Below are positions 17,117-27,100 of a stretch of DNA of 64,000 bases, piece by piece. The position numbers and the translations under genes are program-made. Source of the DNA: Halomonas organivorans (GTDB lineage Bacteria > Pseudomonadota > Gammaproteobacteria > Pseudomonadales > Halomonadaceae); contig NZ_JACHXM010000020.1 of NCBI RefSeq assembly GCF_014192055.1, positions 1-64,000 on the forward strand, written 5' to 3'. The notes under the pieces were generated by a model. It searched no databases. It was given only the letters and a program-made list of their open reading frames with translations, and was not told where the DNA came from. Position 1 is the first letter of the stretch, and every line of letters begins with the position of its first letter.

Positions 17117-17410
17117 ATGAAGGCGGTGCTCAAGGAACAGATACTCACCGTGCTGGCCGAGATTCCGCCGGGGCGGGTGACCACCTACGGGCGCATCGCC
17201 GCCATGACCGAGGGTGCCACGCCGCGGCTGGTGGCGCGGGCCCTTCGCGAACTGCCTGGCGGGCACGACCTGCCATGGTTTCGGGTGATCACCGCCTCGC
17301 GCAAGCTGGCCGACCATCCCGGGGCGGACGAGCAGCGTCGCCGGCTGATCGACGAGGGCGTGGCCTTCGATGTGCAGGGCAGGGTCTCGCCGGAGCGCAT
17401 GTGGCCCTGA
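17117..17410 (+). CDS. Alkyltransferase-like protein (MGMT family, Atl/YbaZ type)
   Basis: The 97-residue protein is the DNA-binding core of the O6-alkylguanine methyltransferase family (IPPGRVTTYGRIA, PRLVARALRELPGG). The active PCHR motif is replaced by PWFR at residues 53-56. This Cys-to-Trp change defines alkyltransferase-like proteins, which bind and flip O6-alkylguanine without repairing it and hand the lesion to nucleotide excision repair. The gene is divergent from the amidotransferase-like gene; RBS-like AGGAAAGGCAGG lies upstream of the ATG. Confidence 0.9.
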   Translation: MKAVLKEQILTVLAEIPPGRVTTYGRIAAMTEGATPRLVARALRELPGGHDLPWFRVITASRKLADHPGADEQRRRLIDEGVAFDVQGRVSPERMWP

Positions 17411-17612
17411 GCAAGCGCGGCTTCAGGGCTGCGCTCGACGACCCGCATGGGTGCAGGAGGCGCGGGTTCGTCGCGCGTCGTCGGCCGGCTTGGGATTAAC
17501 GCCTCTCGTCTCTCGCGACATACATCTGCGCTTCCCTCGAAAGGGGGCAGATGCCCGGCCCCCCTCGTTTCGTGAGACAGTGGCCGGGATAGACGATTCA
17601 CCAGGAGAATCC

Positions 17613-18194
17613 ATGAGCGGTTTCTTTCAGCGCCTGCAGGCGCTTCCGGCACGCCGTCAGCAGGCCTTCATGGCCGCGCTGTGCGAGCGGCTGCTGCCCA
17701 ACTACGCCTTCTATGCCGAAGCCACCGGTCAGGGCGACCCCAGGGCGCTGCGCCCCGTGCTCGACCTGGTCTGGGAGCGCCTGGCGGTCAAGGACGCGCG
17801 CATCGACTTCGAGCGCCAGGCCGAGAAGCTGGCCGAGCTGGAGCCGCCGGCCGGGGACGACAGCTTCGGCGCGCGTCGCGCCCTGGAGGCGGTGGTGGCG
17901 ATCTCGTCGCTGCTCGACACCCTGCGCGGCGAATCGCCGGAGGCGGTACTGGAAGTGAGCCGCACGTCCCGTGGCGGCGTGCGGGCCTTCATCGAGCTGA
18001 CCGAAGGCGAGGAGGACGGCGAACGTCTCGCGGCCCTGGTACGCGAGCATCCGCTGATGGAAGACGAGAACGACTTTCAGGACGCGGTGCTGGAGGCCGT
18101 GGAAAGTGAGCTCGACCGCGACGGCTTGAAGGCGCTGCGCCGCCTGGGCCGCAACGAGGGCGTCAGCAACCTGGGGCTCGGCGGCGAGGAATAG
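17613..18194 (+). CDS. YjaG family (DUF416) protein
   Basis: The 193-residue, mostly helical, acidic protein matches the YjaG/DUF416 family in length and N-terminus (FFQRLQALPARRQQAFMAAL). Further recognisable blocks are LVWERLAV, FGARRALEAVVAISSLLDTL and VREHPLMEDE. The function of the family is unknown; in E. coli yjaG lies near hupA and purine genes. The ATG follows CCAGGAGAATCC. The upstream 200 bp hold no gene. A REP-like repeat array starts about 20 bp after the stop. Confidence 0.85.
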   Translation: MSGFFQRLQALPARRQQAFMAALCERLLPNYAFYAEATGQGDPRALRPVLDLVWERLAVKDARIDFERQAEKLAELEPPAGDDSFGARRALEAVVAISSLLDTLRGESPEAVLEVSRTSRGGVRAFIELTEGEEDGERLAALVREHPLMEDENDFQDAVLEAVESELDRDGLKALRRLGRNEGVSNLGLGGEE

Positions 18195-18215
18195 CCGCGC
18201 GTTGCTCCGGCATGG

Positions 18216-18857
18216 GCCAGGCGCCTGGCGGCGCCCTTCGCGCAATGAATTGCGCTCCCACGCAGAGCCCCACTCAGCGAGTCGGAGCCACCAGGCAGGT
18301 TTTAGTGGGAGCGCAGCTCGCTGCGCGATCCGCCGCATCGCGGCGGTGCAGGCCGTGCCCGGTCTGCCTTGGGCCAGGCGCCTGGCGGCGCCTTTCGCGA
18401 AATGACTTGCGCTCCCACGAAAAGCGCTGCAGGCGGGGCCTAGCCGCCAATGCCAAGAGCCCGCCGGCTGACGGGCCCTTGCGCCGGGAGCGGTCATGGC
18501 GAGCCGAGGCCTGATGCGTCGTGTGGGAGCGCAGCCCGCTGTGCGATCCGCCGCATTGCGGCGGTGCAGGCCGTGCCCGGCCTGCCTTGGGCCAGGCGCC
18601 TGGCGACGCCCTTCGCGAAATGACTTGCGCTCCCACGAAAAGCGCTGCAGGCGGGGCCTAGCCGCCAATGCCAAGAGCCCGCCGGCTGACGGGCCCTTGC
18701 GCCGGGAGCGGTCATGGCGAGCCGAGGCCTGATGCGTCGTGTGGGAGCGCAGCCCGCTGCGCGATCCGCCGCATCGCGGCGGTGCAGGCCGTGCCCGGTC
18801 TGCCTTGGGCCAGGCGCCTGGCGGCGCCCTTCGCGCAATGAATTGCGCTCCCAAGAA
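18216..18857. repeat. REP-like tandem array, period 218 bp, about 2.7 copies
   Basis: The motif GTGGGAGCGCAGCCCGCTGC starts at 18305 (one base different), 18523 and 18741, giving an exact 218-bp period. Each unit also contains the inverted partner ending TTGCGCTCCCAC, so every copy can fold into a large hairpin. A partial inverted unit opens the array at 18216. The core resembles Pseudomonas REP elements (GTGGGAGCGGGC...). Short ORFs that run through the array share the same period and are not genes. The array fills the gap between yjaG and hisF. Confidence 0.9.
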
Positions 18858-18879
18858 AAGCGAAGCCGACAAACCGCCG

Positions 18880-19653
18880 TTAGAGCCTCATTTCTATACC
18901 GCGCTCGGCCATATACCGCTTGGCCTCGGGGATGGTGTACTCGCCGAAGTGGAAGATGCTGGCCGCCAGCACCGCGTCGGCGCCGCCGTCCTTGACGCCT
19001 TCCACCAGGTGGTCGAGGTTGCCGACGCCGCCGGAGGCGATCACCGGCACGCTCACCGCTTCCGAGATGGCGTGGGTCACGCCGATGTCGAAGCCGGTCT
19101 TGGTGCCGTCGCGGTCCATGCTGGTCAGCAGCAGTTCGCCGGCGCCCAGCTCGACCATCTTCTTGGCCCACTCCACGGCGTCGAGCCCGGTTGGGCGGCG
19201 ACCGCCGTGGGTGAAGATCTCCCAGCGCGGCGTTTCGCCTTCCTTCGAGACCTTCTTGGCGTCGATCGCCACCACGATGCACTGGCTGCCGAAGCGCTCG
19301 GCGGCCTCGTGCACGAACTCGGGGTTGTGCACGGCGGCGGTATTGATCGACACCTTGTCGGCGCCGGCGTTGAGCATGGTGCGGATATCGTCGCAGGTGC
19401 GGATGCCGCCGCCCACGGTCAGCGGGATGAACACCTCGCCGGCGATGCGCTCGACCATCTCCACCGTGGTGCCGCGATCCTCGTGGCTGGCGGTGATGTC
19501 GAGAAAGGTGATCTCGTCGGCGCCCTGCTGGTTATAGCGCTGGGCGATCTCCACCGGATCACCGGCATCGCGAATACCGATGAAGTTGACCCCCTTGACC
19601 ACCCGGCCGGCATCGACGTCCAGGCAGGGGATGATGCGCTTGGCGAGTCCCAT
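18880..19653 (-). CDS. hisF: Imidazole glycerol phosphate synthase, cyclase subunit
   Basis: The 257-residue beta/alpha barrel has the HisF start [21 protein letters not shown] with catalytic Asp12 (CLDVD), then [11 protein letters not shown], and Asp in [13 protein letters not shown]. With HisH it turns PRFAR and ammonia into imidazole glycerol phosphate and AICAR. It is last in the hisBHAF block, two bases after hisA. It ends ([11 protein letters not shown]) just before the repeat array. Confidence 0.97.
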   Translation of the reverse strand: MGLAKRIIPCLDVDAGRVVKGVNFIGIRDAGDPVEIAQRYNQQGADEITFLDITASHEDRGTTVEMVERIAGEVFIPLTVGGGIRTCDDIRTMLNAGADKVSINTAAVHNPEFVHEAAERFGSQCIVVAIDAKKVSKEGETPRWEIFTHGGRRPTGLDAVEWAKKMVELGAGELLLTSMDRDGTKTGFDIGVTHAISEAVSVPVIASGGVGNLDHLVEGVKDGGADAVLAASIFHFGEYTIPEAKRYMAERGIEMRL

Positions 19654-19655
19654 GA

Positions 19656-20408
19656 TCAGCTCCCGTCGCGTTGGCTGGTGAGTTCGTCACACAGCGCCTG
19701 GGCTTCGGCCACGTCCAGGCTGCCTTCGTAGATGGCGCGACCGGTGATGGCGCCGAGGATGCCCGGCTCGCCGGCCGCGATCAGCGCTCGCAGGTCGTCG
19801 AGGTTGGTCACGCCGCCGGAAGCGATGACCGGCAGGCCGCCCTCGCGGGCCAGCTCGGCGGTGGCCTCGACGTTGACGCCGCCCATCATGCCGTCGCGGG
19901 CGATGTCGGTGTAGACGATCGAGGATACGCCGTCGTCGGCGAAGCGCTTGGCCAGCTCGGTGGCCTTCTGGGTCGAGACCTCGGCCCAGCCGTCGGTGGC
20001 GACGAAGCCGTCCCGGGCGTCGAGGCCGACGATCACGTGGCCGGGAAAGGCCTTGCACATTTCGGTGACGAAGGCCGGTTCCTTGACCGCCTTGGTACCG
20101 ATGATCACCTGTGAGACGCCGGCCTCCAGGTAGTGCTCGATGGTGGCGGCCTCGCGGATGCCGCCACCGATCTGGATCGGCAGCTGCGGATAGGCGCGGG
20201 CGATGGCGGTGACCGCCTTGCCGTTGACCGGTGCGCCCTCGAAGGCGCCGTTGAGGTCGACCAGGTGCAGGCGGCGGGCGCCGGCGTCGACCCAGCGCGC
20301 GGCCATGGCCACGGGGTCGTCGCCGTAGGTGGTGGCATCGTCCATCCGGCCCTGCTTGAGGCGGACGCACTTGCCGTCCTTGAGATCGATGGCGGGGATT
20401 ACCAGCAT
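19656..20408 (-). CDS. hisA: ProFAR isomerase (HisA)
   Basis: The 250-residue barrel opens with [20 protein letters not shown], which carries the first catalytic Asp, and has [17 protein letters not shown] and the second catalytic Asp in [13 protein letters not shown]. It isomerises ProFAR to PRFAR in histidine synthesis. It lies between hisH and hisF in the standard order. The 92-bp gap to hisH upstream is longer than the other gaps in this block but shows no separate gene. Confidence 0.97.
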   Translation of the reverse strand: MLVIPAIDLKDGKCVRLKQGRMDDATTYGDDPVAMAARWVDAGARRLHLVDLNGAFEGAPVNGKAVTAIARAYPQLPIQIGGGIREAATIEHYLEAGVSQVIIGTKAVKEPAFVTEMCKAFPGHVIVGLDARDGFVATDGWAEVSTQKATELAKRFADDGVSSIVYTDIARDGMMGGVNVEATAELAREGGLPVIASGGVTNLDDLRALIAAGEPGILGAITGRAIYEGSLDVAEAQALCDELTSQRDGS

Positions 20409-20500
20409 GTCCAGTCCTCTACGGGCGTCTCAAAGGGCGCCCTGGAAATTGTGTCAGGCGCGGCAGCGGGCGCCCTTGAATACGTTGGCGTAGATAACGC

Positions 20501-21142
20501 TCAGGGCGTCCACTGCACGAAGTTTTCCAGCAGCCGCAGGCCGGCCCGGGAACTCTTCTCCGGGTGGAACTGCACGGCGAATGTGGCGTCGCGGCCGGTG
20601 GCCACGTGGGCGGTGACGCGACCGTAGTCGGTGGTGCCGAACACCTGCGCATCCTTGGAGGCCTCTACATAGTAGCTGTGCACGAAGTAGAAGTGCTCCA
20701 GGTCGTCGATGCCTTCCCAAAGCGGATGCTCGTGGTGCTGGCGCACCAGGTTCCAGCCCATGTGCGGCACTTTCAGACGGTGGTCCATGTCGTCGCGCAT
20801 GTCGGCGGGAAAGCGGCGGACCTGGCCGGACATGAAGCCCAGGCAGTCGATGCCGCCGTTCTCTTCGCTGCGCTCGTGGAGCATCTGCTGGCCGACACAG
20901 ATGCCCAGCAGCGGCTTGGCCTGCTGGTCCAGCAACTCCTGGACCAGGCCGCGCAGTTCGGTGCGCTCGAGTTCGCCCATGCAGTCGCGGATAGCGCCCT
21001 GGCCGGGCAGTACCAGGCGCGTGGCGCCCTGGATGCGACGCGCGTCGCGGGTCACCACCACGTGCTCATGGGTGACGTGCTCCAGTGCCTTGGCGACGGA
21101 ATGCAGGTTGCCCATTCCGTAGTCGATGACGGCAATGGTCAT
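20501..21142 (-). CDS. hisH: Imidazole glycerol phosphate synthase, glutaminase subunit
   Basis: The 213-residue class I amidotransferase has its nucleophile in KPLLGICVGQQML and the His-Glu pair in FAVQFHPEKSS. It supplies ammonia through the HisF barrel. The N-terminus MTIAVIDYGMGNLHSVAKAL is typical. It lies 28 bp after hisB and before hisA. Confidence 0.97.
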   Translation of the reverse strand: MTIAVIDYGMGNLHSVAKALEHVTHEHVVVTRDARRIQGATRLVLPGQGAIRDCMGELERTELRGLVQELLDQQAKPLLGICVGQQMLHERSEENGGIDCLGFMSGQVRRFPADMRDDMDHRLKVPHMGWNLVRQHHEHPLWEGIDDLEHFYFVHSYYVEASKDAQVFGTTDYGRVTAHVATGRDATFAVQFHPEKSSRAGLRLLENFVQWTP

Positions 21143-21170
21143 GGGACGCTCCTCGTGTCGGTCGGCGGGA

Positions 21171-21764
21171 TCACAGGCTGCCCTTGGTGGACGGCATCTG
21201 ACCGGCCATGCGCGGGTCTTCGGCGGCGGCCATGCGCAGCGCGCGGCCGAAGGCCTTGAAGATGGTTTCCGCCTGATGGTGGGCGTTGAAGCCCTTCAGG
21301 TTGTCGATGTGCAGGGTGACCTTGGCGTGGTTCACGAAGCCCTGGAAGAACTCCCAGAACAGCTGGGTGTCCAGGCGGCCGATGCTGGCGCGGGTGAACT
21401 CGACGTCCATGAACAGCCCCGGGCGCCCGGAGAAGTCTACCACGACCCGTGACAGCGCCTCGTCCAGCGGCACGTAGGCGTGTCCGTATCGGTAGATGCC
21501 GCGCTTGTCGCCGATCGCCTGGTCGAAGGCCTGGCCCAGGGTGATGCCGAGATCCTCGACGGTGTGGTGATCGTCGATGTGCAGGTCGCCCACCGCCTTG
21601 ATCTCGAGGTCGATCAGCCCGTGACGGGCGACCTGGTCGAGCATGTGGTCGAGGAAGGGAACGCCGGTCTCGCAGACCAGCTTGCCCTCTCCATCGAGGT
21701 TCACGGTAACGGTGATCTGGGTTTCCTTGGTGTCGCGGGTGACCGTGGCGATACGCTCGGACAT
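21171..21764 (-). CDS. hisB: Imidazoleglycerol-phosphate dehydratase
   Basis: The 197-residue single-domain HisB has the two His-rich manganese motifs [15 protein letters not shown] and [19 protein letters not shown], and [16 protein letters not shown] near the N-terminus. It dehydrates imidazole glycerol phosphate to imidazole acetol phosphate. It lacks the phosphatase domain fused in enterics, as expected for this lineage. It is the first gene of the hisBHAF operon; the 173-bp gap to the divergent PanM-like gene would hold the promoters. Confidence 0.97.
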   Translation of the reverse strand: MSERIATVTRDTKETQITVTVNLDGEGKLVCETGVPFLDHMLDQVARHGLIDLEIKAVGDLHIDDHHTVEDLGITLGQAFDQAIGDKRGIYRYGHAYVPLDEALSRVVVDFSGRPGLFMDVEFTRASIGRLDTQLFWEFFQGFVNHAKVTLHIDNLKGFNAHHQAETIFKAFGRALRMAAAEDPRMAGQMPSTKGSL

Positions 21765-21937
21765 GTCGGGTCTCCAGCGCCTGGGCGCGTGTCGAAATGA
21801 GGGCCGCCGTCGGGGCGGTAAAGACGGGGCGGCCCCGCCGTTGCAAGGCTGCCATTATAGTGAAACGCTACCCCCATTCGCTACAATGCCCCCACTATGC
21901 GGCAGGCGCGTCCTGCCAAGCCTCAGGAGATACCTGC

Positions 21938-22390
21938 ATGCCGGTCACGCTACAGCGCGTCGATCAAGCGACCTGGGACGCGGATGCCCAAGTCCGTCAC
22001 GACCTGATTCGCATCTATGCCGATGCCCCCGCCGAGCGCCTGCCGAGCACGCCCGAGGCCTTCGTCGGCGAGCATCTGGCGGCCGAGCGCTTTTTCTGCT
22101 GCGCGCGCTTCAATGATCGCCTGCTGGGGGCGCTGGCCGTATCGCCGGACGACGGGGCCTGGTGGCTGTCGCATCTCTGCGTGCGCAAGACCACCCGACG
22201 CCGTGGGGTCGGCTCGCGGCTGCTGGCCCTCATCGGCGAGGCGGCCCATGCCGAGGGGCAGCGTCTGAGGGTGCTGGCCTCCCAACTGCCCATGGCCGAC
22301 CAGGTGCTGCTGAGCCGCATGGGCTACCGGTTGACCCAGACCGGCGACTTTTTCGAACTGGATCTCACGCCCAAAGGAGCCGGGCAATGA
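21938..22390 (+). CDS. PanM/PanZ-like GNAT acetyltransferase
   Basis: The 150-residue GNAT protein has the acetyl-CoA loop RRRGVGSRLL and a middle part (CCARFNDRLLGALAV, LCVRKTTRRRGVG) that closely follows E. coli PanZ/PanM, which senses acetyl-CoA and triggers maturation of the aspartate decarboxylase PanD. The similarity suggests the same job. panD is not in this window, so a different acetyl acceptor cannot be ruled out. The ATG at 21938 follows CAGGAGATACCTGC. Its TGA overlaps the ATG of the asmA-like gene. Confidence 0.75.
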   Translation: MPVTLQRVDQATWDADAQVRHDLIRIYADAPAERLPSTPEAFVGEHLAAERFFCCARFNDRLLGALAVSPDDGAWWLSHLCVRKTTRRRGVGSRLLALIGEAAHAEGQRLRVLASQLPMADQVLLSRMGYRLTQTGDFFELDLTPKGAGQ

Positions 22391-24726
22391 AGCGAATCCT
22401 GCGGACTCTGCTGGCCGCCATCGGGGTGCTCGGCCTGGTGCTGGTCGGTGCGGTGGTGTTCATCACCACCTTCTTCGACCCCGAAGACCTCAAGCCGCGA
22501 CTGGTGGAAGTGGTGCGCGAGCACAGCGGCCTCGAGCTGGAACTCGATGGCCCGCTGACCTGGTCCTTCTATCCGCGCCTGGGGGTCGGCGTGGCCGCGG
22601 CCGAGGCGCGACTGCCCAGCCAGGCCGCCGACGCCACGCCCTTCGCCGCCTTCGACCATGCCGAAGTCAGCCTGGCCTTCGCCCCGCTGCTGCGCGGCGA
22701 AATCGCCATCGACGGCCTGACCCTCGACGGCCTGACGCTGCACCTCGAGCGTGACGCGGCAGGCCGCGGCAACTGGCAGACGCTGATCGAGCGGCTGCGC
22801 AACCGCGGCGAGGAAGCCGAGGCCGTGCTGGCACCGGCCAGCGCCGGCCCCAACCCCGATGCCAGCGGCCTGGACGTGGCGCTCAACATCGCCAGCGTCC
22901 AGGTGCGAGAGGGGAGCATCGACTACCGCGATGCCCAGGCCGAGCGCACCTTGAGCCTCGAGGGCGTCAACATCACCGGCAGCAACGTCAATCCCGACCA
23001 GCCGTTCCCGCTCAGTGCCAGTCTCGAGGTCGCCCTGAGCGACGACCTCGAGGGTTCGGCCCCTTGGCTGGTCAGCCAGCTGAACCTCGAGACCCAGGTC
23101 AGCCTGGGGCTTGCCGAGGGACGCCACCTGCTCAAGGGCCTGTCGCTGGATACCAGTACCCGGCTCGATGGTGAAGAGAAGCCCCAGGAGGCTCAGCTCG
23201 ACGCCGATGAGCTGGTGCTCGACCTGGCCGGCGATCGCCTGCAGTTGACCGGCAGCCAATTGGACGTCGGCCTGCAGGACCCGCGCCTGGGCGACAAGCG
23301 CCTGCCGCTGTCTATGGCCTTCGCCCTGGACGCCGACCTGGCCGCCCAGACCGCCCAACTGCGCGAGCTGGCGCTGACCGGCCCTGACGGCCTGGAGCTC
23401 AAGGGCAACCTGTCGCTCAGCGAACTGGCCGAGGCGCCTGCCTATGAGGGACAGCTGAGGCTGGCCGAACTGTCGCTGCGCCCCTGGCTGGTGCGCCTCG
23501 GGGTGATGCCGAGCATGGCCTCCACGGCGGCGTTGGGCGAAGTGGGACTGACCAGCCCGATCCAGGGCGACATGGAACGTTTCACTCTGGATGGCCTGAC
23601 CCTGACGCTGGACGGCAGTACCTTCAATGGCCGCCTGGGCGGTCGCTTCGACGGCACTCGCCTGGAAGCCGACCTCCAGGGCGATCGCCTGGACATGGAC
23701 GACTACCTGCCTCCCACCGACGCCGAGGAAGCCGCCGCCGCCGGCGGACCTCGCCTGCCGGGCATCGGGCGGGCCTTCGCCCAGGACGGGCAGGGCGCGC
23801 TGCTGCCCGCCGAATGGCTGGCCGAGCTCGATCTCGATGCCAAGCTGAGCCTCGGCGAGCTGATCCTGATGCGCCAGACCTTCAGCGACGTCCAACTGAC
23901 GCTGGCCGGGGAGAACGGTCGCCACCGGCTCGAGGCCTTCGAGTCCGGCTTCCACGACGGCCAGCTGTCGGCTACCGGCGAGCTGGATGCTCGCAAGACG
24001 CCGCTGCAATGGCAGCTGACGCCCCACGTCGAGGGCCTGCGCCTGGGCTCGCTGCTGGGCTCGCTGAGCGACGATCCGGCTCCGGTGGAGGGGCGGCTGA
24101 ATGCAGACGGTGAACTCTCGACCCGTGGCAACAGCGTCGCCGAGCTCAAGCGTGCCCTGAACGGTCATCTGGCAACGCGGATGGCCGAAGGCCGGCTCAC
24201 CGGTGTCAACGTCTCCCGAGAGCTGTGCACCACCGCGGCGCGCCTCGAGGGCGACAGCACCAGCCGCGACTGGGCCGCCGATACCCGCTTCCAGCGCGCC
24301 GAGGCCGGCTTCCAGATCCGCGACGGCGTGGCCGAGAGCGACGATCTGGCCCTGACGCTGCCGGGCATCGCCCTGGGCGGCAATGGCCAGTTCGACCTGA
24401 CCAGCGAGCGCTTCGACCTGCGTGCCAACGCCCGCTTCACTGGCGAAGACGTGGATGCCGCCTGCGAGGTCAATCCGCGGCTGGTCGACGTGCCTATCCC
24501 GGTGCGCTGCGAGGGCCAGCTTGGCGGCGACAGCGCCGAGTGGTGCCGCTTTGACCGCGAGGCCTTCCGGTCCACCCTGGGCGACATGCTGCGTCGCGAG
24601 GCCACCCAGCGCGCCGACGAGGAACTGCGTGACAGCCTCGGCGATGCGGTGAAAAAACTCGATGAACGCCTCGGCGACGATTCCCGTCGGGAACTTCGTG
24701 ACACCCTCGAGGGTCTGTTCAAGTGA
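22387..24726 (+). CDS. AsmA family protein
   Basis: The 779-residue protein begins with one membrane helix ([20 protein letters not shown]). A long periplasmic region rich in beta-strand repeats follows, with the AsmA N-terminal blocks [17 protein letters not shown] and [23 protein letters not shown] segments. The AsmA C-terminal region ends in an acidic helical tail. AsmA-like proteins are thought to bridge the inner and outer membranes and affect lipid transport or outer-membrane protein assembly. It is coupled to the PanM-like gene by a four-base overlap and ends with a strong terminator. Confidence 0.9.
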   Translation: MKRILRTLLAAIGVLGLVLVGAVVFITTFFDPEDLKPRLVEVVREHSGLELELDGPLTWSFYPRLGVGVAAAEARLPSQAADATPFAAFDHAEVSLAFAPLLRGEIAIDGLTLDGLTLHLERDAAGRGNWQTLIERLRNRGEEAEAVLAPASAGPNPDASGLDVALNIASVQVREGSIDYRDAQAERTLSLEGVNITGSNVNPDQPFPLSASLEVALSDDLEGSAPWLVSQLNLETQVSLGLAEGRHLLKGLSLDTSTRLDGEEKPQEAQLDADELVLDLAGDRLQLTGSQLDVGLQDPRLGDKRLPLSMAFALDADLAAQTAQLRELALTGPDGLELKGNLSLSELAEAPAYEGQLRLAELSLRPWLVRLGVMPSMASTAALGEVGLTSPIQGDMERFTLDGLTLTLDGSTFNGRLGGRFDGTRLEADLQGDRLDMDDYLPPTDAEEAAAAGGPRLPGIGRAFAQDGQGALLPAEWLAELDLDAKLSLGELILMRQTFSDVQLTLAGENGRHRLEAFESGFHDGQLSATGELDARKTPLQWQLTPHVEGLRLGSLLGSLSDDPAPVEGRLNADGELSTRGNSVAELKRALNGHLATRMAEGRLTGVNVSRELCTTAARLEGDSTSRDWAADTRFQRAEAGFQIRDGVAESDDLALTLPGIALGGNGQFDLTSERFDLRANARFTGEDVDAACEVNPRLVDVPIPVRCEGQLGGDSAEWCRFDREAFRSTLGDMLRREATQRADEELRDSLGDAVKKLDERLGDDSRRELRDTLEGLFK

Positions 24727-24745
24727 GCAAGCAATAGCCAGTCCT

Positions 24746-24774
24746 GCGCCGACCCTCGCGTCGGCGCTTTTTTT
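24746..24774 (+). terminator. Rho-independent terminator after asmA
   Basis: GCGCCGAC pairs with GTCGGCGC around a seven-base loop, followed by seven T. It ends the panM-asmA transcript just before mutY. Confidence 0.92.
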
Positions 24775-24790
24775 CGTGCCGAGAATGCCC

Positions 24791-25882
24791 ATGACGGAGA
24801 CGATCCCCGCCATCCTGCCCCCCGAAACCTTCCAGTGTCGCCTGCTCGACTGGTTCGACGTTCACGGTCGCCATGACCTGCCCTGGCAGCACGATCGCAC
24901 CCCCTACCGAGTGTGGGTGTCGGAGATCATGCTGCAGCAGACCCAGGTCGCCACCGTGATCCCCTATTTCGAGCGCTTCATGGCTCGGTTCCCGAGCGTC
25001 CATGACCTGGCGGCGGCGTCCCAGGACGAAGTGCTGCACCTATGGACCGGGCTCGGCTACTACGCCCGCGGGCGCAACCTGCACAAGGCCGCCCGGGCGG
25101 TGGTGGACGAGCACGACGGCGACTTCCCGGTGCACAGCCTCGACGCCATGGCCGCGCTGCCCGGCATCGGCCGTTCCACCGCCGGGGCGATCATCGCCCA
25201 GAGCACCGGCGAGCGAGCGGTGATCCTCGACGGCAACGTCAAGCGAGTGCTCACTCGTCTGCACGCCGTGGAGGGCTGGCCGGGGCGCCCCGCGGTGGAG
25301 CGCGAGCTGTGGGTCTTGGCCGAGCACTACACGCCCGAGCGCCGGGTGGTCGACTTCACCCAGGCGATGATGGACCTCGGTGCCACCCTGTGCCGGCGCG
25401 GCCAGCCCGACTGCGAGCGCTGCCCCTTCGGCGACGTCTGCGTGGCCCGGGCACGCGGCGAGCAGAAGCGCTTTCCGGAATCCAAACCCAAGAAGGCCAT
25501 TCCCACCCGCACCACCACCATGCTGCTGCTGCAGGACGAGGCGGGGCGGGTGCTGCTCGAGCAGCGCCCCTCCAGCGGCCTGTGGGGTGGCCTGTGGAGC
25601 CTGCCGCAGTTCGAGGCATCGGGCGACCTGAAGGCCTGGCTCGACCAGCACGCCCCTGGGGCGAGCCTGGAGGCACCGTGGGAGGCCTTCACTCACGTGT
25701 TCAGCCACTTCCGCCTCGAGATCACCCCCCAGCCGGCGCGGGTGAGCCACCTCGATGCGGTGGGCGAGGCGCGGCGCTGGTTCGATCCCGCCGACCCGGA
25801 CAGCATCGGCCTGGCCGCCCCGGTGAAAGGCTTGCTGGAAGCGCTGCGCCCCTTCACCCTGAGCGTCCAGAACGCCCCTTAA
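24791..25882 (+). CDS. mutY: Adenine DNA glycosylase MutY
   Basis: The 363-residue enzyme removes adenine opposite 8-oxoguanine. Visible features are the catalytic Glu in [12 protein letters not shown], the helix-hairpin-helix [12 protein letters not shown], the catalytic Asp in [13 protein letters not shown], and the 4Fe-4S loop C-x6-C-x2-C-x5-C ([15 protein letters not shown]). A C-terminal Nudix-like domain ([19 protein letters not shown]) recognises 8-oxoG. An in-frame ATG at 24785 is an equally possible start. It is followed by yggX, a mutY-yggX order common in gammaproteobacteria. Confidence 0.97.
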   Translation: MTETIPAILPPETFQCRLLDWFDVHGRHDLPWQHDRTPYRVWVSEIMLQQTQVATVIPYFERFMARFPSVHDLAAASQDEVLHLWTGLGYYARGRNLHKAARAVVDEHDGDFPVHSLDAMAALPGIGRSTAGAIIAQSTGERAVILDGNVKRVLTRLHAVEGWPGRPAVERELWVLAEHYTPERRVVDFTQAMMDLGATLCRRGQPDCERCPFGDVCVARARGEQKRFPESKPKKAIPTRTTTMLLLQDEAGRVLLEQRPSSGLWGGLWSLPQFEASGDLKAWLDQHAPGASLEAPWEAFTHVFSHFRLEITPQPARVSHLDAVGEARRWFDPADPDSIGLAAPVKGLLEALRPFTLSVQNAP

Positions 25883-25908
25883 CTTACGTCATCCAGGAGC
25901 CATCACCG

Positions 25909-26181
25909 ATGAGCCAGACCGTCTTCTGCCGCAAGTACCAGCAAGAGCTGGAGGCCTTGCCGTTTCCGCCGCTGCCCGGCAAGAAAGGCCAGGAGATCCA
26001 GGCCAGCGTCTCCAAGCGCGCCTGGGAGGAGTGGCAGGCCCTGCAGACTCGCCTGATCAACGAGAAGCATCTCAACATGCTGGAGCCCGAGGCTCGCGAG
26101 TACCTGATGCAGCAGCTCGAGCGCTTCCTCGACAACGAGCAGACCGACCAGGCAGAAGGCTATGTGCCGCCCGGGCAATAG
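25909..26181 (+). CDS. yggX: Probable Fe(2+)-trafficking protein YggX
   Basis: The 90-residue protein matches YggX throughout (TVFCRKYQQELEAL, SKRAWEEWQALQTRLINEKH, YVPPG), with the conserved Cys7. In enterics it protects iron-sulfur clusters during oxidative stress and may carry iron. It lies 26 bp after mutY, itself an Fe-S enzyme, and the two are probably cotranscribed. Confidence 0.96.
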   Translation: MSQTVFCRKYQQELEALPFPPLPGKKGQEIQASVSKRAWEEWQALQTRLINEKHLNMLEPEAREYLMQQLERFLDNEQTDQAEGYVPPGQ

Positions 26182-26229
26182 TCGCCACGAGACCCGCTGG
26201 CCTCTCCCAAGGTTCTGAAACGAAAAGGG

Positions 26230-26258
26230 TTGACGCCAGCGGGCCATTAGGGTTTAAT
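26230..26258 (+). promoter_or_regulatory. Promoter of the tRNA cluster
   Basis: TTGACG, a 17-bp spacer and TTTAAT form a good sigma-70 promoter 16 bp before the first tRNA gene. Confidence 0.75.
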
Positions 26259-26274
26259 ACGCACCGTTGGCGAG

Positions 26275-26350
26275 GGCCAGATAGCTCAGTCGGTAGAGCA
26301 GGGGATTGAAAATCCCCGTGTCGGCGGTTCGATTCCGTCTCTGGCCACCA
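26275..26350 (+). tRNA. tRNA-Phe (GAA)
   Basis: The 76-base gene folds as a cloverleaf. The acceptor arm GGCCAGA pairs with TCTGGCC, followed by an encoded ACCA. The anticodon loop TTGAAAA gives GAA (Phe), and the T-loop GGTTCGATTCC is present. Confidence 0.97.
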
Positions 26351-26353
26351 CGT

Positions 26354-26428
26354 TGGGGTATAGCCAAGCGGTAAGGCACCGGTTTTTGGTATCGGCATGC
26401 GCAGGTTCGAATCCTGCTACCCCAGCCA
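26354..26428 (+). tRNA. tRNA-Gln (TTG)
   Basis: The 75-base gene has acceptor arm TGGGGTA/TACCCCA with GCCA at the end, anticodon TTG in the loop TTTTGGT and T-arm CAGGTTCGAATCCTG. It lies three bases after tRNA-Phe and is cotranscribed with it. Confidence 0.97.
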
Positions 26429-26451
26429 CGCCAACATAAGTTTTCGAGAAG

Positions 26452-26476
26452 CCGTGAACGAAGGTTCACGGTTTTT
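26452..26476 (+). terminator. Terminator-like hairpin between tRNA-Gln and tRNA-Thr
   Basis: CCGTGAAC pairs with GTTCACGG around GAAG and is followed by five T. It may end part of the transcripts after tRNA-Gln. Confidence 0.8.
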
Positions 26477-26524
26477 CTCGCTCAGGAGGCTGCAATGCCT
26501 CCTCGTTTGATAGCAAGCACCGTT

Positions 26525-26600
<76 letters not shown>

Positions 26601-26640
26601 TTTAAAGTGCTTTGCCATCAACACGTTAGAGCGTCAATCA

Positions 26641-26668
26641 AACCGCCCAATGGAGGCGGTTTTTTTGT
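26641..26668 (+). terminator. Terminator after tRNA-Thr
   Basis: AACCGCC pairs with GGCGGTT around CAATGGA and is followed by a run of T. It ends the tRNA cluster. Confidence 0.9.
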
Positions 26669-27100
26669 GCCTGTCTACATTCTGTCTACACCCTCACCCA
26701 TCGCAAGGTTCAACAGTCTCCTTCCAGACGAAAAAAGACCCGCCGGGACGGACGGGCCTTCAAGTACTTACGCAAGCGGGGAGCCAGGTAAGTCTTCAAA
26801 GCCTACCCATTCTCCTGGCACTGCAAGGCCAGGAAATGCGGCAATGGGCGCCGGCTGTTTGCGCTCAAGTCACCAGCATATCGGCCGAGTCCATGCAATG
26901 TATCGCGGCGTTCACCATTGCGAAAGCCTCCCACCAGGAAGCACAAGCAGGCAGCTCAAGGTCGGATAGAGGTAGTGCTGTCGGGTCATCGGCCGCGAAC
27001 AAAAAAAGGCCCGCCAACCGGCAGGCCAACCTCGCGTTTGTCTGGACTTCCCATTACCCCGTCACGAGTCGTCTCGTCACGTAGTTACCTTAGCCCCGGC
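26669..27100. other. Gene-poor region downstream of the tRNAs
   Basis: No reading frame here looks like a real gene in either strand. The region is lower in GC than its surroundings. It holds a short direct repeat TGTCTACA at about 26673-26691 and two hairpins next to A-runs, GACCCGCC..GACGGGCC near 26746-26760 and GGCCCGCC..GGCAGGCC near 27008-27030. Its position after a tRNA gene would suit the scar of a lost integrated element, but no integrase or att repeat was found. Confidence 0.4.

Noticed and set aside
18216..18857. CRISPR array
   Set aside because: The repeated unit is 218 bp long, contains inverted partners and has no unique spacers; there are no cas genes.
18202..18995. Several short frames within the repeat array
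   Set aside because: They repeat with the 218-bp period, have low-complexity Arg/Ala/Cys content and no ribosome sites, so they come from the repeat and not from genes.
22324..24813. Long minus-strand frame opposite the asmA-like gene
   Set aside because: The plus-strand protein has a membrane helix and AsmA blocks; the antisense frame has biased composition and no motif.
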